Shown in pieces: positions 34,509 to 45,006 of a DNA stretch of 64,000 nt. The notes under the pieces were generated by a model. The model had not been told where the DNA came from. It made no database searches and saw only the letters and a list, made by a program, of their open reading frames with translations. Within the stretch, counting starts at the first letter, position 1, and the number at the start of each line of letters is the position of its first letter. The stretch is from Dactylorhiza incarnata (taxonomy: Eukaryota; Streptophyta; Magnoliopsida; Asparagales; Orchidaceae), in contig JAWHQI010000001.1 of NCBI GenBank assembly GCA_033032865.1, forward strand, positions 372,001 to 436,000. The letters run 5' to 3'. The position numbers and the translations under genes were made by a program.

Positions 34509-35595
34509 TGTGATGACCTCCTGCGGGTCTCGCTCCTGAGCTAGATCCAAAGCGTATACCTGCTCCTGAGCAGGCCTGGGGTTCCTGCCCTGCTGACCTT
34601 GGCCTCGACCTCGCCCTCTACCTCTACCTCGCTGCGCCCCCGGGGGGAGCCATGGGGCGATTCGGAGCATTTCCTTGCAGCTGCGGGCAGTAGGCCTGAA
34701 TGTGACCGGGCTGGGAGCAATAAAAGCACACCCTTTGAAAGGGCACCCTTGGTTGCTGAGGTGCCTGAACCTGAGCCTGCTGAGTCGGCGGCAATAGCGG
34801 CGGTCGTGCTGGCTGCTCTATTCTGAAGTTTGGGCGGAAACGCCCTCCATCTCTCCTCTGGTTTCCGCCTCTGCCCCTAGTGTTTTGCCTCCTCCTGAAG
34901 CTGGAACTGACTTCCATCACGCCCTCTGCGGGCCTCTTATTCCTAGCCTGGACCCCCATGTGGTCCGCTTCCAACTTTTGCGTCGTCTCTATAATTTGAG
35001 CAAGGCTCGAATCGGCGACAAAGAGAAGAGCCTGCCTCAGGGAATCACACAAGCCCTTGTAGAACCTCTTCGCGTACCCGCGATCATCCAAATCATAAGA
35101 GTCTGCAAATCTAGCCAAGTGTTGAAATTCCCGTTGATACTCCACGACTGTCCTAGATCCCTGCTTCAGCTGCAGGAACCTCTCCTCGAGCTCATCTCGG
35201 GCCGTAGAAGAGACGAAATGCTCCAGGAACGTGTCTGCAAACTCGTCCCAGCTTATGTCAAGGTGGTTACGCCCTTCAAAGGTGGATCCCATCAAGGACT
35301 TCCACCACCTCTTCGCATGTAGATCCAAGGCCGTGACTGCCAATGTGACTGCCATATTGCCTGGGCATCGTATCCCTGCCAGTAACTCCTGCACTGTCTC
35401 CAGCCACTCCTCCGTCTGAACTGCGGACTCCATCCCATGATAGGTGGGAGGGGAGAGAGCACGGAAGGTGCTTAACCAATTTGAGCTTGGTGCCTGCGAC
35501 TGCACCGGCATATGCTGAGACCTAAAGGCATCCAGGATTGCCGACAGGGTCTGGCCCAACTCTGATTGTTGAAAAGGAGTAGGTACCAGAGGCAC
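34508..35595 (-). pseudogene. Tekay gag, with one-base frameshift near its end
   Basis: Gag from ATG at 35,595: capsid domain (WWKSLM, FLEHFV, RDELEERFLQLKQG, YQREFQHLARF), then a basic region and a zinc knuckle CFYCSQPGHIQAYC (about 34,715). The first frame stops at 34,624. The expected continuation, rich in Arg-Gly (RGRGRGRGQG) and then VYALDLAQERDP, is in another frame; a single extra base in the CCCCCCGGGGG run near 34,640 explains it. The continuation reaches the candidate intron at 34,507. Nucleocapsid role by family. Confidence 0.85.
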
Positions 35596-35805
35596 GGGAG
35601 TGGCCGTCGCCGGTTCTGAACGTACAGGAATCTACATGCAAGGTAGATTTTTGGGTTAGGTTGGCTACTTAAAGGAGGGAAATGGACGTACTTAATGCGA
35701 ATTACACATGGGCACACCACTGCTTCCGTTCATTCAGGTTGTCCTCAAACTGAAGAGGTGAGAGGGGTGCACCATGCGGAAATGGACTTCTTTATCTCAG
35801 GATCG

Positions 35806-35821
35806 TTGCAAGCTGATACCA
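35806..35821 (-). promoter_or_regulatory. Primer binding site of Tekay element
   Basis: TGGTATCAGCTTGC on the minus strand, two bases from the end of LTR-M, complementary to an initiator tRNA-Met end over its first ten bases. Confidence 0.8.
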
Positions 35822-35823
35822 TT

Positions 35824-38800
35824 TGTAAGACCCCCCCCCCCCCCCCCAACACATAACACGGCTGAGGGGAGTCTTATGCCCAAGACAGTCGCCTTGCGGA
35901 AGCGCCAGCACGCGAGCTAGCCTCCTCCACAAGACGGTTGTCCTGCCGGCCGAATCAACTAAACAGCGCCAACCCATGGAAAGATGAAAAGTAAGAAGCC
36001 ACATAAAAAAATCCACATAAGTAAAAGTCCAAAACTACAGAAACCAGAAACTCCGCGATCTCCTGTACAAGTATCAGAGTACAAACTAGATGCCTCAAGG
36101 GCTACAACAAAAGAAAGCGCTCACATCGGTCACCGACGGCTGAGAGGGTATCGTAGCCTCCGGCCCTGTCGTCCTGTCCTGACTAACCTCCTCCGGCACT
36201 ATGAGTTGCCGCTCCGGGATGCGCTCCTAAAAAGAGGGGTGCAACAACCGTTAGTCATAAAGACTAAGTGGCTTCCCACCCGCTCCCCCGGCGACTCCAA
36301 GGCACCGGGCGGAAGGGAAGAAAGAAGAGCTGCAATATAATCAGTAATATAACAAGCAGGTGATATGATGAAGTTCTTAATCCTGTAGTTAACATATCAA
36401 CAGTAAATCAAGAAGGCAAGTAACGACAACAGGTATCAACATGTATGTAAAAACACATCTAATCTAGCAGTGTATCAGTACAGAAGTAAAAAGAATATAT
36501 GGACAGGAGTAAGCAGCATCAAAGCGTACCTTAACTTATATGAATGTCATACAAACTTATAAGTTAAGGTTTCCAATTTGGGACCCATCATATAAAAGAG
36601 CCCATACTAATTTATATGATGGACCCGATGCGGTGCAATGCTATGATTATGAAGAATGAATGCAATGCAATGATTATGATATGATGACTCACCCATGCAA
36701 AGTTGCTATGTCGACATAGACTCGTAGTTCCCACTTTTCGAGGGTAGCTAACCACTCAGGCACCTCGCGTCGTGGCCAGACGGAGACTGTGGACCGGGCT
36801 CCTCCACAACTAGGTGGGTATAAACACTACTAGACCTAGGCCTATGTACGCCTAAACGCTAAGAACACACAACGGAGCCCCTGCATACTGCTCGACGCTA
36901 AGAACACACAGCGGAGCCTCCAAGCATACAACCCAACCGGCCTAGAGTCTAAGATGAGCCTTCAAGCACACAGAAAGGGGACCTTGGGTAGGTGAGCACC
37001 AAGCATCCAACCCAACCGGCCTAGAGTCTAAGCTGAGCCTTCAAGCACACAGAAGGGGACTTTGGGTAGGTGAGCACCAAGCATCCAACCCAACCGGCCT
37101 AGAGTCTAAGCTGAGCCTTCAAGCACACAGAAGGGGAATTGGGTAGGTGAGCACCAAGCATCCAACCCAACCGGTCTAGAGTCTACTGCCGGCTTCTGTC
37201 GGTGTCACGGCCAGCAAGCCCGTAGACCCGCCACAAGTAATCCTCCCCAGCGGGGTCCATTCATATCCGTGTATCAACATACACCAGGACTTCTAATCCA
37301 AGTCCTCCTAAACAATCTGTGTATCTACGTACACCATGACTTCTAAACCAAGTCCTTCTAAACAAACCGTGTACATACGTACACCAGGACTTCTAAACCA
37401 AGTCCTTCTAAACGATCCGTGCATCTACGTACACCAGGACTTCTAAACCAAGGGCTATATTCGACGTTGTTACATAATATACAATAAAAGACAAGCCTAT
37501 TTAACAGAGCATGATCCATCATCTTCCCCAAACATGAAGATCATTTCACCCCCTTTTTAAGATCCCCAAATATCATTCCCCTCACTCTCCCACAACGACC
37601 ATGGGTTTACCCCAAATCAAATCTCATCTCTTCCGTTGAAGAGAAGAAATGATCCCTAGAACCTCGCGGCGAACGATGCCCTAATTTTGAGGTTCTGGCT
37701 TGGTCTTTCTAAGGAAACTCCATTACAGCTCACACGAGAAGCTCTCTTGAGTCTTCATCTCTCCTATTGTGATCTAAGAGACTAGCACCAAGGGAGAGGG
37801 GAGGAAGTCACCTGATTTTTGGCCGAAGTTCGCGGTGGTCTCCTCCGCGGCATGGCGGCAGTTGGCCATGAGTGAATAAAGGTCCTGATCCACAGAATAT
37901 CAAACATGTAATCAGTCAACATTACCCACAAAAAAAATGAACACAACACAGCTGCCAGTCATACAAGAGTAATAATCAAAGCTAAAAAAAACTCTAGCCG
38001 ACTACATAGGACTCACTTCCCCCAAATTTATCCTTTAATTTCAGCAACTAGCTATAACCAGAATAAAAAGACCAGCTAGTAAGAAAGAGAGAGAGGAGAG
38101 CTCACAATGATTTAGGAGAGAATTATCGAGAATAGGATTTGTTTTCTATGATATGGCAGCCCCCAAGTTAAGGAAAGAACCAAATAGCACTATAGCAACA
38201 GGTTTTATGATAGCAGAAATAGGAAACCCAAAGAAATAGTAAATTTCCTAAATTCACATGTATGGCAGCAGCCAGATCAAATAAGCAAAATTGACTGAAT
38301 CTAACCCAAAGCAGCAAGATCACATGTATGGCAGCAGAAATAGGAAACCCAAATTCAACAAGATAAAAGTAGCCCCAGCTGGACAGCCCCAAATCAATAA
38401 GGTAAGAGCAGCCCAAGGCAAAACAGGGTAAGAGCAGCCCAAAGCAAACAGCCCCAAGACAGCAAGGTGAGGAGCAGCCCCAAAGGGTGAAACCAAGGTC
38501 AGCCCCCAATTCAACAAAAAGGGAAATCAAAACAGCATCAATAGCAGGGCCAACAGCAGCAGCACAACAGCTGCAAACCACACCAGCAGAACCAACAGCA
38601 GCAGCACAACAACGGCAAACCACAACAGCAGAACCAACAACAGCAGCACAACAAGGAAAGGAGCCCCCACAACCAAAAACAAAACATACAGCACTCTAAT
38701 TAAACCAAGAAGGGAGCAACAATAAGGCGAAATAACTAAGCAGCAGCCAAGGTGAAACCAGCACAGGAAGCCCCAATAAAACAAAGGAAACAAGGATATC

Positions 38801-39810
38801 GCACCAGGGCAACAGCAGCAGAGCAAAGCAACAATAGCGGCAAGCACAACTACTACAACAGCAAGACAGAGCTACATCAGCAAAGCAAAGCCACGGCAGC
38901 CCTAAGTAATACCAAGCCAAAGAGGGACAAGGATTTCCAGCACAAAAATAATAAAATTCATACCCAAGCATCAGGAATAAGAAAGATTTCCAGCCATAAG
39001 TGATAACTAAGCGTCAGGAGAAAGTAAGAAAGGGGGGAGAAGGAGAAGGAAGAAGTTTTCTTGCCTCAAACCGAACCGGAGAACCAAAAGATCGCACAAC
39101 CACGACACCGATGAAACTCAGTCGACGGAGACGAAGCCCGGCGGCCAAGAATCGACCTCCACTGGCAACACCGGCGCCACCGACGCCGAAACCCTAAGTC
39201 GCCCCACGACGCGCTCGACAGTTAGGGTTATCGGGGAGGGGAAGAAGAATCAAGGCAGCAAATGAAATTTTAATATTCAGATCTATGCGCATAAGCATAT
39301 ATATGTATATATATATGTAAACCTATATTTCTTTATGAAGGTCAAAACCGCCTGTACGCACACACACATACCCTTTACGCAACTCTTGCACGAATACGAA
39401 TATATATATGTATATATTTATATATTCGTCTACTTACGCCTGCATAGATGATTCAGCATGTATATATATTCCAACTCAAACAAACCGGTCCAGCATAACC
39501 ATCTCAAATCTTTCCCAATATACATATATATTTATATATAGTTTGCCAACATATAAAATATAGGAAAAACTCATATTCTGCTAAAAATATCGAGCGCCGC
39601 AAAGCATCAAAGAATTTCATACTCAACTAGCAATGATACGCCTAGTTGACACTGAGTTATATTTTCTCCTGTTTCCTTCAACTTCGTCGAACGGAAGTCA
39701 ATACTTTCGTCGAACGCAGATCACTTCGTCCTCAATCCTCCCTTGCCCAAAACCGACCCAAGGCGAGTCAAAACGTCTCCGAGGGGCCTAGTGCGAATTG
39801 GGATGTTACA
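35824..39810 (-). repeat. Tekay LTR-M
   Basis: 3,987 bp, uninterrupted, closely matching LTR-L. It shares with LTR-L a 3-bp deletion (cgtcctc where LTR-R has cgtcgaactc), so L and M look like one element's pair. Its outer side is not a target duplication but more Tekay internal sequence. Confidence 0.9.
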
Positions 39811-40290
39811 AATCCAATAAACAAAAAAATTAATTTCGTCCCCGAAATTTGAGTTTGGGGCTACGGTATTGAAACAAGGTATGACAACTAGTTTAGAGCA
39901 TATCTGGGGAAAACAATCCCGGGTAACGCTGCTGCATAAGGTCCATCGGCTCCCAAGTGTATTCCTCCCGTCCATGGTTGGACCACATAACCTTCACCAA
40001 TGGAACACTCTTTCTCCGCAGCACTCTGGTCTTGGTGTCTACTATCCACAAAGGCTCCAGCCGGACAGACCTGTCGGTCTCCACAGGACCAGATGTAGTT
40101 ACGACATGCTGATCAGGGCGAAGCAAGGCCCTCCGAAGGGAGGACACATGGAAAACGTCGTGCAAATTCTCCAACTCTGACGGTAGCATCAAACGATAAG
40201 CTAAGGGGTCAACCCGCTCCAGGATGGTGTAAGGCCCCATATAACGAGGGCTGAGCTTCTTCTTTCCCCGAACCCGAGACACACCGTGCA
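39811..40290 (-). pseudogene. Second Tekay internal 3' end: integrase tail and chromodomain fragment
   Basis: A copy of 30,977-31,456: the polypurine region, then the C-terminal part of pol from about GVSRVRGKKKLSPRYMGPY to EYTWEPMDLMQQ. It breaks off at 40,290, where Athila LTR sequence begins, so an ORF here fuses the fragment to LTR-encoded residues. The rest of this second pol is gone. Confidence 0.85.
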
Positions 40291-40387
40291 ACGTCCGCCC
40301 AAGGTTGAATCGAAAAGAAAGAAAGAGCTTTCTTCTCTTTCTTCTCTCTTTCAAAGAGAGAGCAATCACAAACTAAAAAACGTATCA
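40291..40387 (+). repeat. 97-bp remnant of Athila B-type LTR end
   Basis: Reads the same by eye as 30,421-30,517, the last 97 bp of Athila B, and is followed by acgca just as there. It shows that this outer Tekay LTR also once held the same Athila insertion at the same site. Confidence 0.9.
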
Positions 40388-40847
40388 ACGCACACACACA
40401 TACCCTTTACGCAACTCTTGCACGAATACGAATATATATATATGTATATATTTATATATTCGTCTACTTACGCCTGCATAGATGATTCATCATGTATATA
40501 TATTCCAACTCAAACAAACCGGTCCAGCATAACCATCCCAAATCTTTCCCAATATACATATATATTTATATATAGTTTGCCAACATATAAAATATAGGAA
40601 AAACTCATATTCTGCTAAAAATATCGAGCGCCGCAAAGCATCAAAGAATTTCATACTCAACTGGCAATGATACGCCTAGTTAACACTGAGTTATATTTTC
40701 TCCTGTTTCCTTCAACTTCGTCGAACGGAAGTCAATACTTTCGTCGAACGCAGAGCACTTCGTCGAACTCAATCCTCCCTTGCCCAAAACCGACCCAAGG
40801 CGAGTCAAAACTTCTCCGAGTGGCCTAGTGCGAATTGGGATGTTACA
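40388..40847 (-). repeat. Tekay LTR-R, outer end only
   Basis: 460 bp equal to 30,518-30,976 with diagnostic differences (an extra gaa in cgtcgaactc; acttctccgagtgg instead of acgtctccgagggg). It ends TGTTACA at the cccga duplication (40,848-40,852), so it is the true outer edge. Confidence 0.85.
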
Positions 40848-41101
40848 CCCGAAGTAGCGGAGGGTCTGACAAAACTCCATCCATAACGGTAGTCGTAAGC
40901 CGACTTCGAAATGGTGAATAGGGAACACCATCTCGGTGGACGAGAAGGTGTTCAGACGCTCATCATCGCGAGGAAGCCTGGCGACAAGTATTTGTCTGAA
41001 AATTCCCTTAAGTCCTTCGGCCGAGTAACCGGCTTCTTGAAGGAGGTCGCCGCAAAGTTCTTAGCGTGATTCGCATGCCAGATAGTCGCCTCGTCAGACA
41101 T
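40848..41101 (-). pseudogene. Antisense gene A of the Tat element, 5' part
   Basis: ATG at 41,101 (MSDEATIWHANHAK), running to a stop near 40,953; the conserved continuation (DERLNTFSSTEMVFP, then VGLRLPLWMEFCQTLRYFG) is in another frame, so one indel has occurred near the ATGATGAGCG run. The second half matches the style of the PF04195 N-terminal region. It is cut by the Tekay cluster at the cccga site and continues at 13,946. A TATA box lies 130 bp upstream. Confidence 0.65.
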
Positions 41102-41230
41102 TCTGAAAGCTAAAAAATGGGGGAGCGAGTATCAGAAAGATGAGAAGGGGAGCAATCGGGAGATACTCGCTGAGAATGAAGGAATATCGCCAAAAGAATA
41201 ATAAATACATACCCACCCCCACCCCACCCC

Positions 41231-41241
41231 CTTATTTATAG
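41231..41241 (-). promoter_or_regulatory. TATA box upstream of antisense gene A
   Basis: CTATAAATAAG on the minus strand, about 130 bp before the ATG at 41,101 and 360 bp after the end of gene B. Confidence 0.5.
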
Positions 41242-41598
41242 AAGTCGAGGATACTTAGCATGTCGCGTACGCCGCCGCGAGTACGAATGAAGGGTAGCGA
41301 GTATTACGGAAAGTTGCAAAAACTGCAACCCACATCAAATCACCAACCTTCAGCGCGCGAGTACTTGCTTCAGAACACAAGGAAGCTCGCCAGATAGGCG
41401 CGACATTCAACCACTACTCGCAGAAAGAACAAGGAAGAAGATAGAAAAAATTCAGACATCACAGCAAGCCAGCAAGGAATGAAGGGCGAGATTGGAATAC
41501 TCGCCAAATAAAATTACATGAATAAAATATTGTTCAAAGTCATAAAAGTACTTGCCAAATGACGGCATCTCGACTACGAAGTAAGAACAATACAGCCA

Positions 41599-43052
41599 CT
41601 AAGGGCCCTGGAGGATCGCCTGGGCATCAGGAGGTTGCGGATGTCGCCCAACCCAGCCCATGTCGTGAGCTCGCTTGAAATGCTCGAAGGCCAGGGTCAT
41701 CGCATCCTCGCCTTGCCGCGGCTGGTCCTCGATCCTCGCCAGCCGACCAACTGATCCCATGCTCGCACGCATCCCCACTAGCTCGCCGTGATGCAACTGC
41801 TGGCGATGCTCCATCCTAGCGACCCGATGCTCCAAGTCGTTGACATATTGAAGGCGAGATTCCACACCAGCTAGCTTAATATCAAACTCTTCCAGTCGGG
41901 ATACTCGCGCCTCCAGCTCGGTCAAGCGATGATGCGGCTCGGTGATCGCCAGACGCTCAACTCGCACCTCCATTTTGGTCATGCGACGATGAGGCTCGTT
42001 GATCGCCAGAAGCTCAAGCTTCGCCTTCGGATCTAGGATGGCACGAGTATCCCTCTCCTGGTACTCGCGAGAAGAAAGCCTGACCGCGTCGATCAAAGCT
42101 CCCACAGGAGTTTGAGCGTGAGCTGCCAAAAAAAGATAAGGGGGCAAAAAGCTTTAGTGGCGAGTATCAAAAGACAATTGCAGCGAATTCAACAAAGAAG
42201 CAACTAAATTACCAGGTCGGCGAGTTTCGTTCCACATACCGCCAGGAGGACTACGAGACCTCCGACGAGGAGAGTCCCTTCCTCGATGCGGGGAGATGCT
42301 ATGGTGGCAAGCACCTCGCTGGCCAGGGTGAGTCCCGCCGGTTTGCTCCCTGCTGGGAGGCGCGTTCCCCCGACCGCGACCATCCACTGGTCGCCCTCCC
42401 CCCTTGGGACGAAGAAACCTGAAGACCCCCCCAACCCTGCCTCGGCGTGAGGACTCTCCCAGATGGGTTGAGGGAGTCGTAGAAGACGAAGGGCGATGAT
42501 CGCCCGAGACGTCGGCAGGAGGCGGCAATGGAGGAAGTGGCGGAAGCCCACCCGCGGGCAGTTGCGAGCTGCTCGCCGGCTCCGATTGTTGTAGAGGCGG
42601 TGGCGGTGGAGGTGCGCTGCTCGCCGGCTTCGATTGTTGTAGAGGCGGTGGAGGTGCGCTGCTTGCCAAAGAAGCCCTCTGCTCGCTCGAAGGCCGCTTC
42701 TCCAATGAAGAACTGTGAAGGATCCGCACTGAGCGACTACTGTGAGATCCCTCCCCATCCCCAGGAGAGATCATCGGAGATGATCGCAAGGGAGGTATGG
42801 ACAAAGGTTCCTCCTGGACATCAGTGGTCGGCATATCTACGAGCATTAGAAAGAGCGTCAGAACCTCGCCAGCGTAGACAAATTAGCAAGCTAATCCAAA
42901 AGGTGGCGAGTAGGTAACTCTCACCTCGCGTAGGGCGACATCCGGTTGAACCTGAGTCAAGGCCCCCGTCGTCCTCGCCTCTGGAGCGACCTTTGGCGCA
43001 GGAGGATCAAGAGCAAGTGAGTCTCCCCTATGAGAGAGACCCAGATCATCAA
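41599..43052 (-). pseudogene. Antisense gene B of the Tat element, 3' part
   Basis: Continuation of 51,243-51,464. The exon beginning at the Copia-2 site codes GLSHRGDSLALDPPAPKV up to a GT donor at 42,924. The next exon is rich in Pro, Ser and Arg, with poly-Pro runs, ending at a donor at 42,212 (CCTG|GTAATTT). The acceptor TTTTGGCAG ends at 42,123, so a 90-bp intron joins RRP to AHAQTPVG in frame. The last exon (42,122-41,599) is a Leu/Arg/Glu-rich coiled coil (LEARVSRLEEF, LEHRVARMEHR) ending QAILQGP. The acceptor of the first intron is uncertain (42,837 or about 42,815; the latter keeps frame). I do not recognise the family. Apart from Copia-2 I see no lesion in these exons. Confidence 0.6.
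42123..42212 (-). other. Candidate intron in antisense gene B
   Basis: 90 bp, GTAATTTAG start, pyrimidine-rich TTATCTTTTTTTGGCAG end; removal keeps the frame across flanking coding sequence. Confidence 0.6.
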
Positions 43053-44800
43053 TGAAAGTGCACAGTGTGCCTCTGAGAATCCTCTAGAGGGGAGGTGAAA
43101 AGAGATTTAAATTTATTTCTATTCTATTTGTGCAAGTACAATAAAACATAAGTATTATGTTTCACCAAGATAAATCCCAAAATAAATAACTGCAGTTAAG
43201 TGATGAAAGAAAAAGTAGTAAATGAAATCTAAGCTATGAGGGACAACACAGAAAATGACAATCCAGAAGAAACAGAATTTTTTATAGAGGTTCCCCAAAA
43301 TGTGGGTACTCCCCTCTTCTACCACCTAGTAGGAATGCACCACTGTGTCTGAATCTTTTGGTAAGGAGACCCTTAGTACCACTGATCTTTTGACAAGGAG
43401 ATCATGAACCATCAGATCTTTTGATAAGGAGATCTTAAACCACCAGATCTTTTGATAAGGAGATTTTGAACCACCAGATCTTTTAATAAGGAGATCTTGA
43501 ACCACTGAATCCTTCGAAGAGGGATTAATAAAACTCTTTTATAGAAGGGGATTAGAGAGAGAAAGAAGAAGAGAAAGGGTGTAGGAATTCTATTCTTAGA
43601 ATTGTTATGAAGGATGTATGAAAAACAGCCTCTTAAATGTTTCACTGGATCTGCTCTTGATTAACTCCTGCTTATGATAGTGATGAATTGCAGGAGCTCT
43701 AGTTGTCAGATCCTTGTTCTTCTCTTCCTATAGAAATATGGCTGCTATATGATAGTTTTGAGAAGCAACCTTCAGTTGTTCTATTGTTCAGGTGAGAGCA
43801 GTTCTTTCCTCTCTTTTTGATTCTCTGTTAGGGTTCCCGAGGGAGGAAGAAGAAGAGGAAAGGCCTAGAGAGAAGATGTTGGACGATTGTGATGAATGCT
43901 CTCCTTTGTCTCTTTCTTCTCTGCCCTTTTATTGTCTCTCTTCAATTTGAATTTTGCTTCCCTTTCTAGTAAGATCTGAAAAGATATTCTACACTGGACA
44001 ATCTCTTTCTTTCCTTCTTTAATTCCCGGCCCGTTCACCAACATTAAGCATGTTTCCAAGAAACCTTTTCTTTGTCCTCTGTTAATTCTTTATTCCATTT
44101 GAGGCAATTAAGGAGCCATTGGGGAACGGTCTTGAGCGAGGTGGGTCATGAGAGAGAGTCAAAAATGACAGCTGAAAAGGTTTCCCTTTTCAGACTGTAT
44201 TCGACGTAGCGTCGAGTTCACTTCCTCTCTTATCGACGCAACTTCGAGTTCTTGTAGGAGCAGCTTCGACTTCATCCTTGCTATGATTGAACTCTACTAG
44301 TCGACGTTGCGTTGATACCCTATCGACGTGACTGTCGAGTTGAAGGTATGGCTCTGAGTTTCATTATCTGTGTCGAGATGAAGTCGACGTTGTGTCGACT
44401 TTAGAGTGCTTCGACAGATACTTCCTTCTGCGCCGAGTTGAAGTAGAAGTTGCGTCGACTTCTCCAAGTTACTTCGACAAGTCCATGACCTCTACGTCGA
44501 TATCTATTCGACGTAACGTCAACTTGAGTTACTTCGACAGAGGGGTTGAACCACTTGGACTTCTAGTCTGAGTAGCATCGATATTGACTCAATGTTGCAT
44601 CGAATTCTATTCGACGCAAATGTTAACTTTGTCCCAATTTTGCTTCTCTTGACTTGGTCTTGACACCCTAGGTTGAGTGTGATATCCTTAGACATCTAAT
44701 GACCAGATTACCCTCACTATACAATGGGTAATTCAATCCTAAGAGATAAAATCACTTTTAGTGAATTTGTTAAGTTAAATCAAAGGGGTTTTTCCCAACA
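43053..44800 (-). repeat. Copia-2 LTR (3' LTR in element orientation)
   Basis: 1,748 bp, tgaaagtgcacag to ttcccaaca. Clusters: agatcttttgataaggag-type direct repeats at about 43,350-43,510 and TCGACG-type motifs at about 44,200-44,620. Confidence 0.9.
44200..44620 (-). repeat. TCGACG motif cluster in Copia-2 LTR
   Basis: Many short copies such as ttcgacgtagcgtcgag, tcgacgcaac, agtcgacgttg and atcgacgtgactgtcgag. The copy in the right LTR is at about 50,665-51,060. Confidence 0.7.
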
Positions 44801-44814
44801 ATCTCCCCGTGTTT
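44801..44814 (-). promoter_or_regulatory. Polypurine tract of Copia-2
   Basis: AAACACGGGGAGAT on the minus strand directly before the LTR start TGTTGGG. Confidence 0.75.
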
Positions 44815-45006
44815 ATCTTAACAAATTTTACAGTTTGTTCAGAGTGATTTTACACATTTCTTTGCATAAAACAAAAGAAATACATACATGACAACATAGA
44901 TATAAGAAAGTTGACAGATTTTAATCACAGGCCATTTCATTCAATTATATATAGATCGCCATAGTTGTAGTTCAGGAATTGTAGGACATTGCAAAGTACC
45001 TGAGCT

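Larger units (their letters stand above)
13947..40847 (-). mobile_element. Tekay/Del-type Ty3/gypsy chromovirus cluster (three LTRs, one full internal region)
   Basis: Minus-strand element inserted in Tat antisense gene A with perfect duplication cccga on both sides. On the plus strand the order is LTR-L (13,947-30,976, holding Athila B), full internal region (30,977-35,823), LTR-M (35,824-39,810), a short piece of a second internal region (39,811-40,290), 97 bp of Athila LTR end (40,291-40,387) and the outer end of LTR-R (40,388-40,847). This is more than a normal two-LTR element and implies recombination plus deletion. Lineage is from the C-terminal chromodomain-like motif, the LTR start TGTAACATCCC and the GGGGACGAAAT polypurine region, all typical of Tekay/Del. 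Confidence 0.85.

Noticed and set aside
42204..42917. Alternative ORFs on both strands over gene B exon 2 (184 and 129 residues)
   Set aside because: GC-rich, Pro/Ser-rich coding sequence leaves other frames open; only the frame joining to the last exon through the 42,123-42,212 intron fits.
43350..43510. Regularly repeated agatcttttgataaggag units, at first sight like a CRISPR array
   Set aside because: Direct repeats in a plant retrotransposon LTR with no unique spacers of even length; also present in the other LTR (about 49,855-49,975).
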